Origin: Leptidea sinapis | Taxonomy: Eukaryota; Arthropoda; Insecta; Lepidoptera; Pieridae | Direction: 5' to 3' | NCBI RefSeq assembly: GCF_905404315.1 | Contig: NC_066286.1 | Span: forward strand, 2,425,501 to 2,489,500 | DNA: 64,000 nt | Shown: positions 59,031-64,000 of the stretch, one piece after another | Position numbering within the stretch: the stretch's first letter is position 1 | Layout of the letters: each line of letters begins with the position of its first letter | Translations under genes and position numbers: made by a program | The notes under the pieces: model-generated | The model's database searches: none | What the model was told of the DNA's origin: nothing | Seen by the model: only the letters and a program-made list of their open reading frames with translations

Positions 59031-60699
59031 CATTACTTTGCTGTATTTCCAGAACTAAGGCAGAAATAGAGAAACAGTAGGTACAATCTTTCAAAGTAAG
59101 TACTAAATACTCGAATAGATATAAACCTTTAAATCCTTTGACTTTCAGTTGGATTATTATATTATTGGTAAAGTTTGAAATCACAAATCACGTTCCGCGT
59201 CGACTTAAACATACAGACATGAGCAACAAGTGGTCAATAACAGCTGAATTACTTTGCAGTAAGTTTCCGAGCAATACGCGTCGCTAAATCTTTATGTTAC
59301 AGTTCACAATTGCTTGTCATAATTTATTGAATTTAAGTTTGGCAACTTTGCATGGTAATGTTAGCTTACGGTTGGCTTTTATTCTGATTGGCTCAATTGA
59401 ATTAAGAACATCTTTTCAACTTTTTTATGTTTGTTATGGGATCCTAACCAGGATTGGAGACGCAGTATTCTGTCAACAGTTTGTGATGCGTTGCGTAGAG
59501 ACGTCGCTTCATTCAATTAAATTTATTTATTAAAAGATAATTAAATTACAAAATAAGAATAATAATACAAGTCTCACTTAACTTAGCTAGTTAATACTCT
59601 CCCTGAACTAAGTAATCCTGTGTTGTAGGCGTAAAGAGCAGATATTAAAGCTAAAAACTCACAAATAAGAAAAACTAAATAAAGTAAAAATTAATCTACA
59701 GGTAAGTAAGTATATAAGAAAGCAATGTCTTCAATGTAATCACTATTTACAAGTACAATTAAAATATAGATAATGTTTATTTTAACATTATTAGTAATTT
59801 TTCTGTATCTTCATGGGACATATTTTAGTGCTTCATGAAAAGCCTTGTTACAATTAATATAATTTAGGGGAAAGATGTTTGCTATTGCGTTTATTTTCAT
59901 TGTGTCTACTTCCACAGTACAGTAATACAACAGAACTTTATACTAGAGCGCCCTAATCGACACACGCATACATATACACAATTAACACATCCGCTAAACA
60001 ATCTTGGGGAGATAAATCTATTGAGTGCCACGCCGTACGCCGCTGAGACTGGTCGCTGTCCTGCTTAAATTAGCTGCGCCGTGCCTTCCGCGTCGTCAAT
60101 CTTATTGTATGTACCAACCCTAGCGCTCCAGACGTAGATATAGATTACAAGGATACCTCTGAGTTACGCTTCTGTTCTATTACATGTATTGTGCTTCTAT
60201 TGCATTTATGACGGGGAGAATTTTGCATTTTTGACCCGATACACGTAAATTCTTATCATCATCAACTCTGTTTTGCTTTTTTTTTATTTTTTTGTTTTTA
60301 TTAATGCTAGTGTCTTCAAAAAGTGCTTCACAAGACTTAATCATATAAACCGCAAACATAGGCAACCAAACACGACAACTACCAGCGAAAAAGTGAATTT
60401 TTTTTTTTTTTTTAGTTTAAATGTAACAAACGAAGTCAGGGAGAAACGCCTGTCACAACACAGCAAATGTATCTCGAGGACAATTTCAAAAGAGAATTTC
60501 GAAGAGCGCATATTTAGATAGAATGCAGCAACGAACGTAAGCGCAGTGCAATTTGAGTTAAAAATTCCGCCACAGCTCGCTTCCTTATTGTAGGCCGTTA
60601 AGGAGTTCCAATGATCATCATATTCGACTACGACAATTACTTGACCATAACGACTCAAATATCCAGATAGCATATAAAAGAATCGACCGAGTATCGTTA

Positions 60700-61085
60700 A
60701 TTTGCTCTTAAGAATTGAAGAGTTCCATTACTTTGTTATGGATCCCATAGTCAGATCCTAACCAAACTCTCATCAAACTATCCTTGATGTATATTCGTTC
60801 CGTTATAAAACGAATCATCGAAATCGGTTAGCTTGATATTGCGTTATTCGTCCAATTGTCTCGCACATACTTAGTGCAAATTTAGGGTTTTTATGGTTTT
60901 CTTATGGTTGCCGTTGTTAGAACAGTACGAAATGATGAAATGGGATCACACGGGAAGCATCACCTTTCAAATAAAATAAGAATCATCAAAAACGGTTCAC
61001 CCAGTTGAAATTTCTGAGATAAAAAACATAAAAAAATACTGTCGAATTGAGTACATCCTCCTATCTTGAAGTCGGTTAACAATAG
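60700..61085 (+). repeat. Dispersed repeat ending in GAAGTCGGTTAAC
   Basis: TATGGATCCCATAGTCAGAT, CGAATCATCGAAATCGGTTA, TGGGATCACACGGGAAGCAT and ATCTTGAAGTCGGTTAAC, a family seen widely in moths. Confidence 0.55.
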
Positions 61086-61881
61086 AAAAGAACAAAATAT
61101 ATAGAAAAACTCAATTTATTCAAGTTTTTAGACCATATTAATAAATTATTATCTTCAGACTGAGGTAATGGTTTAAAGAATTCTGTTAATTTTTTCTTGC
61201 TTGGCAGATTTTAAAGTTTCTTCAATTGGTTGAGATAAGGTCTGTTTTACTTTTTTATTAGTCTATTTGACGACGCGTTTACAAAGGATTTTGCGTTGGA
61301 TATCTATTGGAATCCTTTTTATTAATATGTATGCACCGATGTACCGAATAGATTCGCGAATAAAGAAATCTTTAGACGCGAATATAGGAATCGGTTTTTA
61401 TTTTTTTATTTAATCCGCGTATAGTGAAAATGAGAATAAAGATATTTTACTGTAATTAAAGTTTGAATTATCAAAATACATTATCATCTCATTTTGGGTG
61501 TCTCAACCTAAGTAGCTTTAAAAGTGAAGTCCAAAACATAGCAGGTGTTATAACGGAGTGGTGAGGAGACGGGGGGTTATCGACCGTCTTCGGACGAGGT
61601 ACATCTGCCCAGCAAAGTGGCTAAGTATCCATTGACCCTTCCCTTATGTACTGTAGGTATAACTATAGCAATTCGGTAAGTAATTAATTACACCTCAATG
61701 ACAGATCCGGTGCAGTCGTGCGTGCGTATATAACATACGGCATAATTGCTTGAGATGCAGATTAAGTTACGTTATGTATTTTGGTATGCTAAGGTTAAGC
61801 AAAGTTGGCTTTGAGTACGCGTTTAGTTACACGATATTAATATGTTACACAATAATGTAAACTCAGTAAATTAGCAAATAC

Positions 61882-62193
61882 CAATGGAAGGCTCCTTTGC
61901 ACAGGATGCCGGCTAGATTATGGGTACCACAACGGCGCCTATTTCTGCCGTGAAGCAGAAATGTGTAAGCATTACTGTGTTTCGGTCTGAAGGGCGCCGT
62001 AGCTAGTGAAATTACTAGGCAAATGAGACTTAACATCTTGTCTCAAGGTGACGAGCGCAGTTGTAGTGCCGCTCAGAATTTTTGGGGTTTCATGAATCCT
62101 GAGCGGCACTGCATTGTAATGGGCAGGGCATATAAATTACCATCAGCTGAACGTCCTGCTCGTCTTGTCCCTTATTTTCATAAAAAAAAATGT
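61882..62193 (+). repeat. Repeat family A copy, full core
   Basis: CCAATGGAAGGCTCCTTTGC to GTCCCTTATTTTCATAAAAA. One of the best preserved copies. Confidence 0.9.
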
Positions 62194-62274
62194 TAGAAGT
62201 GATAGTATATCTACAAAACGACATAGAAATTGAATAGAAATAGAAATATACAAATAAAATAAAGAATATGAACG

Positions 62275-62400
62275 ATGCGGGAATCGAATCCACGACCTCT
62301 GGCGTCCCGTGCCAGTGCTCTAACCAACTGAGCTAACCGTTCGAATGACGTATCGTCATAAAATCTTGTATGGTTTGTTCAACTCTCAGAAAATGAAATA
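62275..62400 (-). repeat. tRNA-derived SINE copy
   Basis: On the minus strand TTAGCTCAGTTGGTTAGAGC (A box) and GTCGTGGATTCGATTCCCGC (B box). The 3' body CATACAAGATTTTATGACGA-type sequence lies before the tRNA-like head when read on plus. No closed acceptor stem. Confidence 0.8.
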
Positions 62401-62999
62401 TGTTTAATTACCATAGTGACAATAACATAACATATTGCAAAAACATTTTGCAAACATCATGAAGCTACATCAGTTCGTAAGGTTGTTACGCCCGCCCAAT
62501 TTCAGTTATATTCCACAGCTCTTAGTTCTTCCCAAGGTATTTTATTTAATAATTTTTGCTAGGCTAAGCGGCTTGTCACGACCCCTTCCCAGCCAGTCGC
62601 GGAATAGGGGTGAAGGTGAATCATTAATTTCAACTACTGCTATCAAGTCATGTTGTCCGAGTAGTCTTGATACGCCAGATTTAAGCTATGGTTCCCGAGA
62701 GGGAGCGTAGGTTCAAGCCCTTTAAAAAAAAGGTTTATTTATTTCATAATTTTAGTTTATGAATAAATATATAAATAAATATAAATTGTTTTTTTTTTTT
62801 CAATTACTATGCAGATATTAATGCTATTTTGCGAAAAACAAAGTTTCACTTGCATCGTTGTTTCATTAAACCATACAATTGATTTTTCAATTGCTCTTAG
62901 ACCCTAGTAATTTATTTATTTATTTTTGTAAATCCATAATATAATACGTTTATCAAAAATAATATACCACACAAATTAAAATTGAAAATAAAATTTATG

Positions 63000-63130
63000 A
63001 ACGATGCGGACTCGAGCCCGCGACCTCTCGCTTTCCGTGCGAGCGCTCTTACCATCTGAGCCCACCGTTCGAGTGACGTATCGTTGATAAATCTTGTATG
63101 TTTTGTTCAACTCTCAGACTGTGGCTTCAT
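63000..63130 (-). repeat. tRNA-derived SINE copy
   Basis: Same unit as 62.3 kb (TGCGGACTCGAGCCCGCGAC, CGTGCGAGCGCTCTTACCAT, TTTTGTTCAACTCTCAGACT). Confidence 0.8.
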
Positions 63131-63341
63131 AAATATACTATTAAGTTATTCAATAATATACTAGGAAAGGAACTTCATTGCTACCGAGTATTGCGCGACA
63201 CTCACGCATAATTTTTTATTTATGTTTTTTTTTAAATTTCAAAGTTTTTTTAAAGGTTTACCGTTTCGGTTTGACCATACGAGTAGTATGCCAGTTTTAT
63301 TGTGTTTCGATTTGAAGAGCCAGATAGTGATATAACTGTTC

Positions 63342-63472
63342 TAATGACACTTAACATCTTTTGTCTCAAAATGACGAGCGCAATTGTGTTGCCGCTCAGA
63401 ATTTTGGGTTCAATCAAGAATCCTTAGCATTGCCGTAAGAGGCTCCTCAGAATCCTGAGCACCTGGTGATAT
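63342..63472 (+). repeat. Repeat family A, worn fragment
   Basis: TGACACTTAACATCTTTTGT, ATGACGAGCGCAATTG and GCCGCTCAGAATTTTGGGTT. Confidence 0.65.
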
Positions 63473-64000
63473 TGATTTAATTATCAAAAAGAAATCTCAA
63501 ATAAACAATTTTGAAAAATTAAATCGCTTTTATTTTACGACTATTCTATAGGAAAACTTTACACTGAGCAGTGACAATACGAGCAATCAACTTGACTCAA
63601 AATATTATCATAAATATACTCATAATGATGATGAAATATGATTGTAATTTATAACAGTACATTAAAGAGCGATTAATCGACCGCCGAAAATGTCGAATGG
63701 GCTTTTAAATAAAGGTGTGCCATGTTATATTTGGATAGGGAATAAATTGTGAAATAACTTAGTTTCCGATACAAAATAACTCCAAAATTTCGGCAGCACA
63801 CCTATGTACCGGCTATGTGCGTTGATACATGGCCTTATGTACCGGCTTCTCCCTCGCGAACACCCTTCCCCCCTCGCGCTAGTGCCTCCCCGCGAATCAT
63901 GCCGTCACGTGACGACAACACTATTCTATCGACTATCGATAAACTATACAACCATATCGTAGCAACCAAAGTGATTACGCTTTAATTTAAGACATTAAAT

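Noticed and set aside
60393..60415. Long T runs at 58.3, 60.3 and 60.4 kb as retroposon tails on the minus strand
   Set aside because: No body with a recognisable element or target duplication could be followed from them.
62275..63130. Two tRNA genes on the minus strand
   Set aside because: A and B boxes are present but the acceptor stem does not pair, and a third copy with the same flanking body exists at 5.8 kb; these are SINEs.
1..64000. CRISPR arrays, bacterial operons, phage or viral genes
   Set aside because: No regularly spaced direct repeats, no ribosome-binding-site-led ORF runs and no viral protein signatures were seen; the window is eukaryotic nuclear DNA.

Overview
The window looks like a piece of an insect nuclear chromosome, most probably from a moth or butterfly (Lepidoptera). 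It is AT-rich, its genes are split into short exons by GT-AG introns, and introns and gaps are packed with repeats of types common in lepidopteran genomes: LINE 3' ends with TTTGA or TTTA tails, tRNA-derived SINEs, TA-flanked MITEs and a DIRS retrotransposon. No species can be named from the sequence alone. All splice models were built by eye from conserved protein blocks, splice signals and codon phase.

Layout. (1) 1-2.3 kb: repeats and the promoter region of the first gene, with a perfect RFX-type X-box 58 bases before the start codon. (2) 2.3-11.4 kb, plus strand: a complete nine-exon IFT52 gene (intraflagellar transport, cilium assembly; 438 residues). (3) 13.0-30.2 kb, plus strand: a secreted serine-protease homologue in six exons that has lost catalytic His and Ser. 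Just upstream, in compatible phase, lies a signal-peptide and Lys/Arg-rich ORF that may be its first exon, giving a 496-residue fusion. Its large introns hold a DIRS element (19.5-24.65 kb) split by a second retrotransposon, a small spliced piggyBac-like remnant on the minus strand, and an RNase H-bearing LINE. (4) 30.2-36.4 kb: an AT-rich stretch with almost no ORFs, one GC-rich candidate minus-strand exon, and a 376-bp MITE carrying the first codons of a THAP domain. (5) 36.47-55.23 kb, minus strand: the ten 3' exons (476 codons) of a NOL4-type nuclear protein gene; the N-terminal exons were not found and probably lie beyond 64 kb. (6) 55.2-64 kb: probably NOL4 intron, mostly AT-rich DNA and repeats.

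The three host genes show no sign of working together. IFT52 is a ciliary gene and carries the ciliary promoter motif; NOL4 is a nuclear protein, expressed in neurons in vertebrates; the protease homologue is secreted. The more unusual items are the inactive protease with its polycationic N-terminal extension, the textbook DIRS terminal and internal complementary repeats, the THAP-bearing MITE, the IFT52 X-box, nested MITEs with TA target duplications, and insertions only a few bases from splice donors and from the NOL4 stop codon.
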